NCBI GenBank assembly: GCA_028689735.1
Contig: JAQVCP010000013.1
Span: forward strand, 1-64,000
Direction: 5' to 3'
Origin: Hespellia sp.
GTDB lineage: Bacteria > Bacillota > Clostridia > Lachnospirales > Lachnospiraceae
DNA length: 64,000 bases
Part shown: positions 8,761 through 17,147 of the stretch, piece after piece
How the letters are laid out: every line of letters begins with the position of its first letter
How positions within the stretch are numbered: position 1 is the stretch's first letter
Notes under the pieces: model-generated
Database searches by the model: none
Told to the model about the DNA's origin: nothing
Seen by the model: only the letters and a program-made list of their open reading frames with translations
Made by a program: the position numbers and the translations under genes

Positions 8761-9672
8761 ATGGAAACAGAAATGAGCTCTTTTGAAGAATTTCCGGCAA
8801 GTGAACTGTCACCGGAAGGAATAAAGATTATTAAGGCAGATAGATCCCCCAAATTTGCGATGCCTAAACTTCATGTAAAATATGCAGAAAAGGACAAAAT
8901 GCCGTTACATCTCCAAATTATTCTTCCACCAATGGAATGTGAGGATATGATGGGAAAGGAGAAAAAATTCCCTTTGGTAGTTTTTATTCAAGGGTCTGCA
9001 TGGCTGGAACAGAATCTGGGAGAAAAAATACACGGTTTATGCGAATTTGCAACCAGAGGTTATGTTGTAGCTATTGTAGAGTATCGTCCATCTTATGTTG
9101 CACCGTTTCCTGCGCAGGTAAAAGATGCGAAAACTGCAATCCGTTTCTTGCAAGAAAATGCAGATGATTATCATATAGACAGAGATAATATTTTTGTATG
9201 GGGAGATTCTTCCGGCGGACATACCTGTGTTATGGTGGCTGCGACTATGGAACGGGAATACAATGATGAGAAAGGAAAGCTTAATGTTAAAGCATTTATT
9301 GATTTTTACGGTCCGGTAGATATTACTAAAATGAATGATCAGAACTCAACACAAGATCATATGTCACCAGAAAGTCCGGAAGGCAGATTAATTGGAAAAC
9401 GTCCAGTTGATAACAGTCCTGAATGGACAGATGCGGTTAATCCAATGAACCATATTAGTAGGGACCAGGAAATTAGACCTATATTAATTGTTCATGGGGA
9501 CAAAGATTGTGTGGTTCCGTTTCGGCAAAGTGTACTTCTCTATGAAAAACTAAAAAAATTAGACAAGAAGGTGGAGCTCTACAAACTAGAAGGTGCTGAT
9601 CACGGAGGCGACGCTTTTTTAAAGAAATCAGTATTAGATTTAGTTGAACAATTCCTCAAGAAAAATATGTAA
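8761..9672 (+). CDS. Alpha/beta-hydrolase esterase, probable cytoplasmic acetyl-xylo-oligosaccharide esterase
   Basis: This 303-residue alpha/beta-hydrolase has a GDSSG nucleophile elbow (Ser150), an acid in VHGDKDCVVP (Asp249) and a catalytic His in GADHGGDAF (His281). FIQGSAW replaces the usual HGGG oxyanion motif. The family contains carboxylesterases of the BD-FAE and hormone-sensitive-lipase-like groups. With no signal peptide and a place between a xyloside symporter and a beta-xylosidase, deacetylation of imported xylo-oligosaccharides is the best inference. The ATG at 8761 is chosen with GAAAGG 9 nt upstream; a TTG at 8743 would add six residues. Confidence 0.8.
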   Translation: METEMSSFEEFPASELSPEGIKIIKADRSPKFAMPKLHVKYAEKDKMPLHLQIILPPMECEDMMGKEKKFPLVVFIQGSAWLEQNLGEKIHGLCEFATRGYVVAIVEYRPSYVAPFPAQVKDAKTAIRFLQENADDYHIDRDNIFVWGDSSGGHTCVMVAATMEREYNDEKGKLNVKAFIDFYGPVDITKMNDQNSTQDHMSPESPEGRLIGKRPVDNSPEWTDAVNPMNHISRDQEIRPILIVHGDKDCVVPFRQSVLLYEKLKKLDKKVELYKLEGADHGGDAFLKKSVLDLVEQFLKKNM

Positions 9673-9794
9673 GATTTCAAAAAATCTTATATTCAATCAA
9701 GAGGGTTTGGGGTGGACTCTTAGTAAAGCTACAGAAATCCGTGCAGTGAATACACACGATTTCAGCCAAGTGAAGGATAAAAAGGAGAAACAGT

Positions 9795-11792
9795 ATGCAA
9801 ATTTATGTGTCAGAGAAAGCGGCCAGAGGAGGCGATGGTTCAAAATCGAAACCTTATCAGACAATCAGCGAAGCAGCAAAGAGAGCTGTGGCAGGAGATG
9901 AAATTCTTGTGGAACCCGGCATTTATCGCGAATCGGTTGACCCAGTTAATGCGGGAACAAGTGAACAACGGATTACATACCGTTCAGTGGTAAACAAGGC
10001 AGCAGTGATAACCGGTGCAGAGCCAGTAAGTGGCTGGCGGTTATATGAAGGAGATGTCTGGTCTGTGAGAGTCCCCAATGGCATCTTTGGAGAGTATAAT
10101 CCATACACTGTGAGTGTTACAGGAGACTGGTACTGGGCGATTAAGCCTCTTCATACAGGAGAAGTCTATTTAAATGGAAAATCAATGTATGAGGTTATGG
10201 AATTAGAAAAAGTCATGAATCCAGAAGTATATAAGGGATCATGGGATCAAAGCGGGACTACTTTATGCTGGTATACTGAGCAGGATTGTGGGATGACGGT
10301 TCTATATGCAAACTTCCAAGGTAAAAATCCAAATGAGGAAAAAGTAGAAATAAATGTGAGAAGAAATTGTTTCTATCCCTCTATAACCGGAGTGGGATAT
10401 ATAACTTTGTCTGGTTTTACAATTAGTAAGGCGGCAACGCAGTGGGCACCACCAACTGCATATCAGGAAGGTATGGTGGGACCGCATTGGTCAAAAGGCT
10501 GGATTATAGAGGATTGTGAAATCTCAGATTCAAAGTGCAGTGGTATCTCCCTGGGTAAATACTTGCAGCCAGATAATGATAACAAATGGACAACAAAATA
10601 TACAAAAGCTGGAACACAGACGGAGAGGGATGCTATTTGTCAGGCTCAAGCAGAGGGGTGGTCAAAAGAGAGTATAGGTTCTCACATAGTGCGAAGATGC
10701 AATATACATGACTGTGGACAGACCGGTATTGTGGGGCATCTGGGAGGTGCATTCTCAGTGATTGAGGACAATCACATTCATCACATTAATAATAAGCAGG
10801 AACTGGCAGGTGCAGAAATAGGCGGAATAAAAATGCATGCGGCTATTGACGTGGTTTTTAAAAGAAACCATATTCACCATTGCACCCGAGGAATTTGGCT
10901 GGATTGGCAGGCGCAGGGAACGAGAGTGACAGGAAATGTTTTTCATGATAATATGCCGCCTAACGATACTGAAATTGCGGGTGAACTTGCATTGGGTGAG
11001 GATATATTTGTGGAAGTATCACATGGTCCTACGTTGATTGATAATAATCTGTTGCTGTCTGATTGTGCAGGTCGGTTAAGTACTCAGGGGTTGGCATTTG
11101 TACATAACTTGATTGCGGGATCTTTTACCTATGTTGGACAGGGTGTAGATAACGATGGGGTAAAATTTCCAACACCAAGGTATACTCCTTATCATATGAA
11201 GCATCGTACTGAGGTGGCTGGATTCATGACAATTCTACATGGAGATGCAAGATTTTACAATAATATCTTTATACAAAAACCTGTACGTACGATGTTGGAG
11301 TCGTTTGCAAAAGCTGAAAAAAAGGATACGCTGGATTACATAAATTTAGTTTGCGGAACGAAACCATATGATGGGTATCCCACATCACAAGAATACTTTA
11401 GCAGGTTTGAAACCGCGGCATATGGGGCAAATGCTGATTTGTATTATGATCATTTGCCAGTGTATACAGGAGGGAATATCTATTATAATGGTGCGAAACC
11501 ATGTGACAAAGAGGAAAATTGTGTGATAGATTCAGAGAATCACATCGAATGGGAGATAAAATATGATAATGGAAAATATATATTAAAATCAAATCTATTT
11601 CAATATCTTCCTAAAAGTAAACTGGAAATGATATCAACATCCATTTTGGGAGAAGCATTTGAACCGGAGCAAAAGTTTGAAAATCCGGATGGGACTCCAA
11701 TCGTATTTAATCGGGACTATTTTGGAAAGCATAGAGGAATTTTTCCAGTCTGTGGACCTTTTGAAGAATTAAAGGAAGAAATTATACTGTAG
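9795..11792 (+). CDS. GH120 beta-xylosidase
   Basis: The 665-residue protein has the two-part GH120 architecture: a right-handed parallel beta-helix interrupted by a beta-sandwich. Blocks such as NPNEEKVEINVRR, WAPPTA, GPHWSKGWIIED, GQTGIVGHLGG, GIWLDWQAQGTR and FVEVSHGP match what I recall of Thermoanaerobacterium XylC. By that comparison Asp370 (WLDW) is the nucleophile and Glu407 (FVEVSHG) the acid/base. There is no signal peptide, so it would release xylose from imported oligosaccharides in the cytoplasm. AAAGGAG lies 7 nt before the ATG. A longer loop than in XylC separates the two catalytic residues (about 371-403). Confidence 0.88.
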   Translation: MQIYVSEKAARGGDGSKSKPYQTISEAAKRAVAGDEILVEPGIYRESVDPVNAGTSEQRITYRSVVNKAAVITGAEPVSGWRLYEGDVWSVRVPNGIFGEYNPYTVSVTGDWYWAIKPLHTGEVYLNGKSMYEVMELEKVMNPEVYKGSWDQSGTTLCWYTEQDCGMTVLYANFQGKNPNEEKVEINVRRNCFYPSITGVGYITLSGFTISKAATQWAPPTAYQEGMVGPHWSKGWIIEDCEISDSKCSGISLGKYLQPDNDNKWTTKYTKAGTQTERDAICQAQAEGWSKESIGSHIVRRCNIHDCGQTGIVGHLGGAFSVIEDNHIHHINNKQELAGAEIGGIKMHAAIDVVFKRNHIHHCTRGIWLDWQAQGTRVTGNVFHDNMPPNDTEIAGELALGEDIFVEVSHGPTLIDNNLLLSDCAGRLSTQGLAFVHNLIAGSFTYVGQGVDNDGVKFPTPRYTPYHMKHRTEVAGFMTILHGDARFYNNIFIQKPVRTMLESFAKAEKKDTLDYINLVCGTKPYDGYPTSQEYFSRFETAAYGANADLYYDHLPVYTGGNIYYNGAKPCDKEENCVIDSENHIEWEIKYDNGKYILKSNLFQYLPKSKLEMISTSILGEAFEPEQKFENPDGTPIVFNRDYFGKHRGIFPVCGPFEELKEEIIL

Positions 11793-11816
11793 AAAATTTA
11801 TAAGAGTCATATAAGC

Positions 11817-11860
11817 AAGGGGACTGCCAAGGAAGATACAAAAGCTGGCAGTCCTTTTTC
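11817..11860 (+). terminator. Intrinsic terminator of the xylo-oligosaccharide operon
   Basis: The 13-bp stem 11817-11829 / 11846-11858 (core GGACTGCCA with TGGCAGTCC) is followed by a T-rich tail. It lies 25 nt after the beta-xylosidase stop. Confidence 0.85.
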
Positions 11861-11933
11861 TTATACAAAAAAATAAAAATGCTTGTATAATGGATGGTAA
11901 AGAGTTATAATGACTACGTAAATTAAATAAAAG

Positions 11934-12043
11934 TTCTTCGGGGTAGGGTGTGATTCCCAACCGGCGGTATAGTCCGCGACCCACTTAGGTGGTTGATTTG
12001 GTGAGATTCCAAAACCGACAGTAAAGTCTGGATGAGAGAAGAA
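11934..12043 (+). promoter_or_regulatory. FMN riboswitch (RFN element)
   Basis: The conserved RFN blocks are present in order: TTCTTCGGGGTAGGGTG, GATTCCCAACCGGCGGTA, a GTCCGCGACCC block, GGTGAGATTCCAAAACCGAC, AGTAAAGTCTGGATG and closing GAGAAGAA. Helix P1 pairs 11934-11939 with 12038-12043. A TATAAT hexamer at 11886-11891 could be its promoter -10. FMN binding is expected to favour the terminator at 12069-12098 and shut off the riboflavin transporter gene. Confidence 0.97.
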
Positions 12044-12068
12044 ATTGTATGATTGGATTGTACGACAG

Positions 12069-12098
12069 CCTCGAATATTTATATTCGGGGTTTTATTT
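12069..12098 (+). terminator. Expression-platform terminator of the FMN riboswitch
   Basis: A 10-bp stem, CCTCGAATAT (12069-12078) with ATATTCGGGG (12081-12090), closes a 2-nt loop and is followed by TTTTATTTATT. It lies 26 nt after the aptamer, as expected for a transcription-terminating riboswitch. Confidence 0.85.
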
Positions 12099-12254
12099 AT
12101 TCATAACGCTATATCAAAGATGTGGCGATCCAATACAGCAATTCCTCAAAAAAGATGAACTTGAACATGCAGCGCGGTCATTCCTGGTAAGAAAAGCATC
12201 AGGTGGTGGGACGGGCGGCAGCAAATTAGAATTGAATTTTAGGAGGAAATGAGT

Positions 12255-12911
12255 ATGAGCACACAGACAGAAACAGTGACAAAAGCAAATCAGGTACAGG
12301 CGGCTAACGCCAAATCAAAAATCGGAGTGCAGGCAATTGCACAGGTGGGGATGCTTGCGGCAATCGCAACCGTATTGATGTTGTTTGAGATTCCGCTTCC
12401 ATTTGCACCAAGCTTTTATGAGATTGACTTCAGTGAGGTTCCGGTACTTGTCGGATGCTTTGTGATGGGACCGGTTGCGGGAGCAGTGATTGAATTAGTA
12501 AAAATCGTTCTGAACTTTATTATCAATGGAACGATTACAGCAGGAGTTGGAGAACTTGCGAATTTCTGTATCGGATGTGCATTTTGTGTACCGGCAGGGA
12601 TTATTTACCGTAAGATGAGATCAAGAAAAGGTGCATTGGTTGGAATGGTAACCGGAACACTTCTTATGACAGTAGTAGGTGTATTTTTGAACGCATATCT
12701 GTTACTTCCAACATATGCAAAGGCTTTTGAGATGCCAATTGATGCACTGATAGGAATGGGAACAGCGGTAAACCCGAATATCGACAGTCTGCTGACATTC
12801 GTACTGTTTGCAGTTGCACCGTTTAATCTGTTGAAGGGATTTTTAGTGTCCTTGATTGTATTCCTGATTTATAAGAAAATCAGCCCGATTTTTAGAATGC
12901 ATCAGAAATAG
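12255..12911 (+). CDS. ribU: Riboflavin ECF transporter substrate-binding subunit RibU
   Basis: This 218-residue membrane protein with about five to six helices is the S-component of an energy-coupling factor transporter. The block FEIPLPFAPSFYEIDFSEVPVLVGCF is characteristic of RibU. It binds riboflavin and needs shared EcfA/A'/T subunits encoded elsewhere. The FMN riboswitch immediately upstream supports the substrate. The ATG at 12255 is preferred because AGGAGG (12241-12246) lies 8 nt before it and only 2 nt before the alternative ATG at 12249. Confidence 0.95.
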   Translation: MSTQTETVTKANQVQAANAKSKIGVQAIAQVGMLAAIATVLMLFEIPLPFAPSFYEIDFSEVPVLVGCFVMGPVAGAVIELVKIVLNFIINGTITAGVGELANFCIGCAFCVPAGIIYRKMRSRKGALVGMVTGTLLMTVVGVFLNAYLLLPTYAKAFEMPIDALIGMGTAVNPNIDSLLTFVLFAVAPFNLLKGFLVSLIVFLIYKKISPIFRMHQK

Positions 12912-12991
12912 AAATTGATGTTATGAAGCTGTGTCAGGTTACGCGGGAGCAGCGAAGAGAAGTTAGAGTTTTTATTTGAACAAAATTACTA

Positions 12992-13036
12992 TAATAGCTG
13001 GCTATAGATTTAATCTATGGCCAGCTATTACTTTTT
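12992..13036 (+). terminator. Intrinsic terminator after ribU
   Basis: An 18-bp hairpin, 12992-13009 with 13013-13030 (one G-U pair), has a 3-nt loop and is followed by CTTTTTC. It separates ribU from the sulfate operon promoter. Confidence 0.88.
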
Positions 13037-13052
13037 CATATATTTTTTTAGG

Positions 13053-13102
13053 TTTATTTCCTATTATTCATATTGACATAATAGGAAATAAAGGAGTATA
13101 CT
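13053..13102 (+). promoter_or_regulatory. Sulfate operon promoter overlapped by a 15-bp inverted repeat
   Basis: The -35 TTGACA (13073-13078) and -10 TATACT (13097-13102) are spaced 18 nt. A perfect inverted repeat, TTTATTTCCTATTAT (13053-13067) and ATAATAGGAAATAAA (13078-13092), straddles the -35 element and the spacer. This is the layout of a repressor operator. The ATAGGAA/TTCCTAT half-site is reminiscent of Rrf2/CymR-type cysteine regulators, but that assignment is inference. Confidence 0.75.
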
Positions 13103-13192
13103 CTGTCTTACATCGCAGGATAAAAGTTTAACAAAGAGGAAGTTGCTTTTAGGGTATGCCGATGTATTTCATAAAAGAGAGGAAGCGATAAT

Positions 13193-14305
13193 ATGAAAAA
13201 CAGAACACTTAGCAAAAGAACAATTGGTCTTGCACTGACCGGAGTATTGGTGATGGGGGTGATGTCAGGATGTGGAAGCAAGAGCACTTCTGATGCTGGT
13301 TCAGATAGCGGCAGCACTGCGGCGCAGTCAGATGCGGTGGAGATTACCAATGTTTCTTATGATCCAACGAGAGAATTGTATGAGTCTTACAACACCTTAT
13401 TCCAAGACTATTGGAAGGAGGAGAGCGGGCAGGATGTGACGATTACACAGTCACATGGCGGTTCCGGCAAGCAGGCACTTGAGGTGGCGAATGGACTGGA
13501 AGCGGATGTGGTGACATTGGCTCTGGAAGGAGACATCGATACGGTGAAGGATGCCGGACTCATTGAAGATGGTTATACTTCAGAATTTGATAATGACAGT
13601 TCGCCCTACACATCGAGTATCGTATTTTTGGTGAGAGAGGGAAACCCGAAGAACATTACAGATTGGGGAGACTTACTGAATAGTGATGTTGGTGTCATTA
13701 CACCAAACCCTAAGACGAGTGGAGGTGCACGCTGGAATTATCTTGCGGCCTGGTACTATTTTGAACAGCAGGGACTATCCGAGAACGAGATCAAGGAGAA
13801 TATCCAAAAGCTGTATTCCAATGTACTGGTGCTTGATTCCGGAGCAAGAGGAGCGACAACGACATTTACAGAAAATCAGCAGGGAGATGTGCTCATTGCA
13901 TGGGAAAATGAAGCATTCCTTGCCCTGGAAGAAGACCCGGATGCTTATGATATCGTCATTCCATCGGTATCCATCTTGTGCCAGCCAACAGTTGCAGTTG
14001 TCGATGAGGTGGTGGATGAGAGAGGAACAAGAGATGTGGCTGAGGCATACCTGAAATACCTGTATTCTGATGATGCGCAGAAGCTGGAGGCTGAAAACTA
14101 TTATCGTCCAATCGATGAGACCGTGCTTACCGATTTTACATCGGCGGATGAAAGCAATACCATCACGGAGGTTCCATCTGATGGAAAATGGATTAAGACA
14201 GATATTAATCTGACTGACATCAGCCATTTTGATGGATGGAGCAAGGCAACAGAAAAACATTTTGCAGATGGAGGAATCTTCGATCAGATTTATGAAGAAA
14301 AATAA
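13193..14305 (+). CDS. sbp: Sulfate ABC transporter substrate-binding lipoprotein
   Basis: This 370-residue lipoprotein has a signal peptide ending VMSGC (Cys27 lipidated), a serine/glycine-rich linker, then the Sbp/CysP fold with conserved blocks SHGGSGKQALEVANGLEADVV and PNPKTSGGARWNYLAAWYY. It captures sulfate (or thiosulfate) outside the membrane and delivers it to the CysT/CysW permease encoded next. It is the first gene of the sulfate operon, directly after a strong promoter with an overlapping palindrome. Confidence 0.92.
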   Translation: MKNRTLSKRTIGLALTGVLVMGVMSGCGSKSTSDAGSDSGSTAAQSDAVEITNVSYDPTRELYESYNTLFQDYWKEESGQDVTITQSHGGSGKQALEVANGLEADVVTLALEGDIDTVKDAGLIEDGYTSEFDNDSSPYTSSIVFLVREGNPKNITDWGDLLNSDVGVITPNPKTSGGARWNYLAAWYYFEQQGLSENEIKENIQKLYSNVLVLDSGARGATTTFTENQQGDVLIAWENEAFLALEEDPDAYDIVIPSVSILCQPTVAVVDEVVDERGTRDVAEAYLKYLYSDDAQKLEAENYYRPIDETVLTDFTSADESNTITEVPSDGKWIKTDINLTDISHFDGWSKATEKHFADGGIFDQIYEEK

Positions 14306-14309
14306 ATAG

Positions 14310-15149
14310 ATGGGAAAGAAGAGAAAAAAGAAAAATGTAATACCGGGCTTTGGAGTATCCCTTGGAATCACGATAACTATGCTTGGTTTGGTGGTTATGA
14401 TTCCATTGTGCTCGCTGGTTCTTTTCTCGGCTGAACTTTCACCGACAGAGTTTCTTAAGACCGTAACAGGAGCAAGAGTGTTATCAAGTTACAGAGTAAG
14501 CTTTGAGACAGCCTTTTTCGCCGCAGTCATTGACGCTGTGGCGGGGCTGGTTATTGCCTGGGTCCTTGTCCGGTATGAATTTCCCGGCAGAGAAATCATG
14601 AATGGTTTGATTGAATTACCCTTTGCACTGCCGACTGCAGTTGCAGGCATTGCACTGACACATCTGACAACTGCAAATGGCTGGGTAGGCAGTATCTTTC
14701 ATCGATTTGGTATTGAGATTGCATATACCAGGATTGGAATCACAGTGGCACTCGTGTTTATCGGAATCCCGTTTGTTGTAAGATCTGTGCAGCCGGTTTT
14801 GGAAAAAGTGGATGGACAGTATGAAGAAGCAGCAAATATCCTTGGTGCAAATCCACGGCAGACCTTCTGCCGGATTATTTTGCCTGAGATTTCTCCGGCG
14901 TTGATTGCAGGATTTACTATGTCCTTTGCAAGAGGGCTTGGAGAGTATGGGAGCGTGGTATTTATTGCGGGAAATACACCGTTTGAGACAGAGATTGCCC
15001 CGCTGATGATTATGTCGAAATTACAGGAATTTGACTATTCCAGTGCTACGGCAATCGCGCTTGTAATGTTGTTTGCCGCATTTATCATTTTATTTATCAA
15101 TGCATTGATTCAGAGCAGGGCATCTCGAATTGTCAGTGGAATTGACTAG
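14310..15149 (+). CDS. cysT: Sulfate ABC transporter permease CysT (CysU)
   Basis: This 279-residue integral membrane protein has about six helices and the binding-protein-dependent transport loop EEAANILGANPRQTFCRIILPEISPALIAGF near residues 170-200, the contact with the ATPase. GLGEYGSVVFIAGN is typical of CysT. It forms the channel with CysW. It starts 4 nt after the binding-protein stop with only a weak ribosome-binding site, suggesting translational coupling. Confidence 0.92.
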   Translation: MGKKRKKKNVIPGFGVSLGITITMLGLVVMIPLCSLVLFSAELSPTEFLKTVTGARVLSSYRVSFETAFFAAVIDAVAGLVIAWVLVRYEFPGREIMNGLIELPFALPTAVAGIALTHLTTANGWVGSIFHRFGIEIAYTRIGITVALVFIGIPFVVRSVQPVLEKVDGQYEEAANILGANPRQTFCRIILPEISPALIAGFTMSFARGLGEYGSVVFIAGNTPFETEIAPLMIMSKLQEFDYSSATAIALVMLFAAFIILFINALIQSRASRIVSGID

Positions 15150-15166
15150 GAAAGGCAGGAGAAAAA

Positions 15167-15988
15167 ATGAAACAGAAGAAAAAATGCGGAGTGCATGGGT
15201 GGATTCTGATTGGACTTAGCAGCGCGTTTCTAATTGTGATGCTGATTCTGCCGCTCATCTATGTGATGGTTACTGCTTTTCGTGAAGGCTGGCATTCATT
15301 TTCAGCAGCAGTCACTGACAAATATGCAGTCGCATCCATAAAGCTGACGTTGGAGGTCACTCTCATCACGGTCATCTGCAACACGCTGTTCGGAATATTT
15401 GCATCATGGACCATCACGAAATTCCGGTTTCGCGGGAAGAAAATCATTTCTACACTGATGGATCTGCCTTTGACAGTATCACCAATTATTGCAGGATTGA
15501 TTTATGTATTGACCTTTGGAAGGCAGAGCTTCCTGTACCCTTACGTAAAAGCATCTGGTTTTGACATTATTTTTGCGGTTCCCGGAATTGTTCTGGCAAC
15601 AATTTTTGTGACGTTTCCATTTATTTCCAGGGAAATTGTTCCGGTGCTTACGGCACAGGGAACAGATGAGGAAGAAGCTGCGGCGCTGATGGGCGCAGGA
15701 TTTCCGATGATATTTCGCAAGGTGACATTCCCCCACATCAAATGGGCGCTGCTCTATGGCATCGTGCTATGTACTGCCCGTGCAATGGGGGAATTCGGGG
15801 CGGTATCTGTGTTATCAGGACATTTGAAAGGAAAGACACTGACCATGCCGCTGTATATTGAATTGCTGTACCAGGGATATGATTTTTCGGGAGCATTTGC
15901 AGTTTCCGCAATTCTTGTATTGATGGCAGTCATTATTCTGGTGATAAAGAGCATTCTGGTATACAAAGGGAAGGAAGAGGAATTGTAA
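15167..15988 (+). CDS. cysW: Sulfate ABC transporter permease CysW
   Basis: This 273-residue partner of CysT has the same fold, with the EAA loop EEEAAALMGAGFPMIFRKVTFPHIKWALLYG and the CysW-type GEFGAVSVLSGHLKGKTLTMPLYIE segment. AGGAGA precedes the ATG. The gene lies 17 nt after cysT and 2 nt before cysA, inside the sulfate operon. Confidence 0.92.
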   Translation: MKQKKKCGVHGWILIGLSSAFLIVMLILPLIYVMVTAFREGWHSFSAAVTDKYAVASIKLTLEVTLITVICNTLFGIFASWTITKFRFRGKKIISTLMDLPLTVSPIIAGLIYVLTFGRQSFLYPYVKASGFDIIFAVPGIVLATIFVTFPFISREIVPVLTAQGTDEEEAAALMGAGFPMIFRKVTFPHIKWALLYGIVLCTARAMGEFGAVSVLSGHLKGKTLTMPLYIELLYQGYDFSGAFAVSAILVLMAVIILVIKSILVYKGKEEEL

Positions 15989-15990
15989 GC

Positions 15991-17088
15991 ATGGAACAAC
16001 ACAAAGAAGATTATGTGAGATTAAAAAATATAAACAAAACTTTTCAGGATTACAAAGCGTCAGATCAGATCAGTTTCAGTATAGCGCAGGGAAGTCTGAT
16101 CGGACTTCTCGGTCCCAGCGGAAGTGGTAAGACAACGATTCTTCGCATGATTGCAGGGCTCGAGAGTGCAGACAGTGGAGACATCATCATCAACGGAAGG
16201 GTGGTCAACGATGTTCCGGCCAGCAAGAGAGGAATCGGGTTTGTTTTTCAGAGTTACGCCCTGTTCCGTTACATGACGGTATATGACAACATCGCGTTTG
16301 GCCTGACTGTGAACAAATGGAAGAAGCCGGATATCAGACGCAGAGTGGACGAGCTGATTGAACTGGTGGGACTGAAAGGCTTGGAAAAAAGGTTTCCGAA
16401 CCAGTTGTCGGGAGGTCAACGCCAAAGAGTTGCATTTGCCAGGGCTCTGGCGCCGAATCCGGAGCTGCTTCTTCTAGATGAACCGTTTGCTGCAATTGAT
16501 GCCAAGGTAAGGCAGGAGCTTCGAAGCTGGCTTCGGGAAATGATTACAAATGTAGGAATCACCAGTATTTTTGTTACCCATGATCAGGATGAAGCGGTGG
16601 AAGTCGCGGATCAGATTATCGTGACGAACCAGGGTAGAGTGGAGCAGATCGGGACACCGATTGAAATATACCGGAATCCGCAGACGCCTTTTGTGGCACA
16701 GTTTATCGGAAATCCCATTCAGATTGCAAATGTACATCAATTCAAAGGCTTTGATTATGCCAGAGAAGGGCAGCGTGCAGTGATTCGTCCGGAAAATATC
16801 AGTGTGACAAAACGAACGGAACAGAGTAAATATCCGGTGTCTGTGGAAGACGGAGTCGTCGAGGGGGTACTGTTTCGCGGAAGCAAAGTAGAACTAAAGA
16901 TTCGCATTGGACAGGAGCTGGTGACCGCAATTCGCGGTGTGGATGAGGCAGCCATTGCAGTAGGAGAACTGGTGCACGTATTCATTTACCGGATGTATGC
17001 TTATCAGGGTGCAGCTGGAAAAGAAGCGGCAGGCGTACAGGTTCTGGAAAATGAAATTCTGAATACGGCAAACATGGTTTACCTGTAA
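15991..17088 (+). CDS. cysA: Sulfate ABC transporter ATP-binding protein CysA
   Basis: This 365-residue ATPase has Walker A GPSGSGKTT (41-49), signature LSGGQRQR, Walker B LLLLDEPFAAID and a C-terminal TOBE-like domain (about 255-345: VIRPENISV, GVLFRGSKVELKIRIG). It powers the CysT/CysW permease. The FRYMTVYDNIAFGL Q-loop region and RSWLREM segment are typical of CysA rather than other CUT/ModC ATPases. Confidence 0.92.
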   Translation: MEQHKEDYVRLKNINKTFQDYKASDQISFSIAQGSLIGLLGPSGSGKTTILRMIAGLESADSGDIIINGRVVNDVPASKRGIGFVFQSYALFRYMTVYDNIAFGLTVNKWKKPDIRRRVDELIELVGLKGLEKRFPNQLSGGQRQRVAFARALAPNPELLLLDEPFAAIDAKVRQELRSWLREMITNVGITSIFVTHDQDEAVEVADQIIVTNQGRVEQIGTPIEIYRNPQTPFVAQFIGNPIQIANVHQFKGFDYAREGQRAVIRPENISVTKRTEQSKYPVSVEDGVVEGVLFRGSKVELKIRIGQELVTAIRGVDEAAIAVGELVHVFIYRMYAYQGAAGKEAAGVQVLENEILNTANMVYL

Positions 17089-17147
17089 ATCAGATCGGAA
17101 CAGATTGATTTGCACCGGCTACGGACGTTTGGCGGCGGAGAAAAAGG

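Noticed and set aside
12049..12252. Open frame of 67 codons between the FMN riboswitch and ribU
   Set aside because: It runs through the riboswitch terminator stem, has no family-like sequence and no separate ribosome-binding site. It is best explained as leader sequence.
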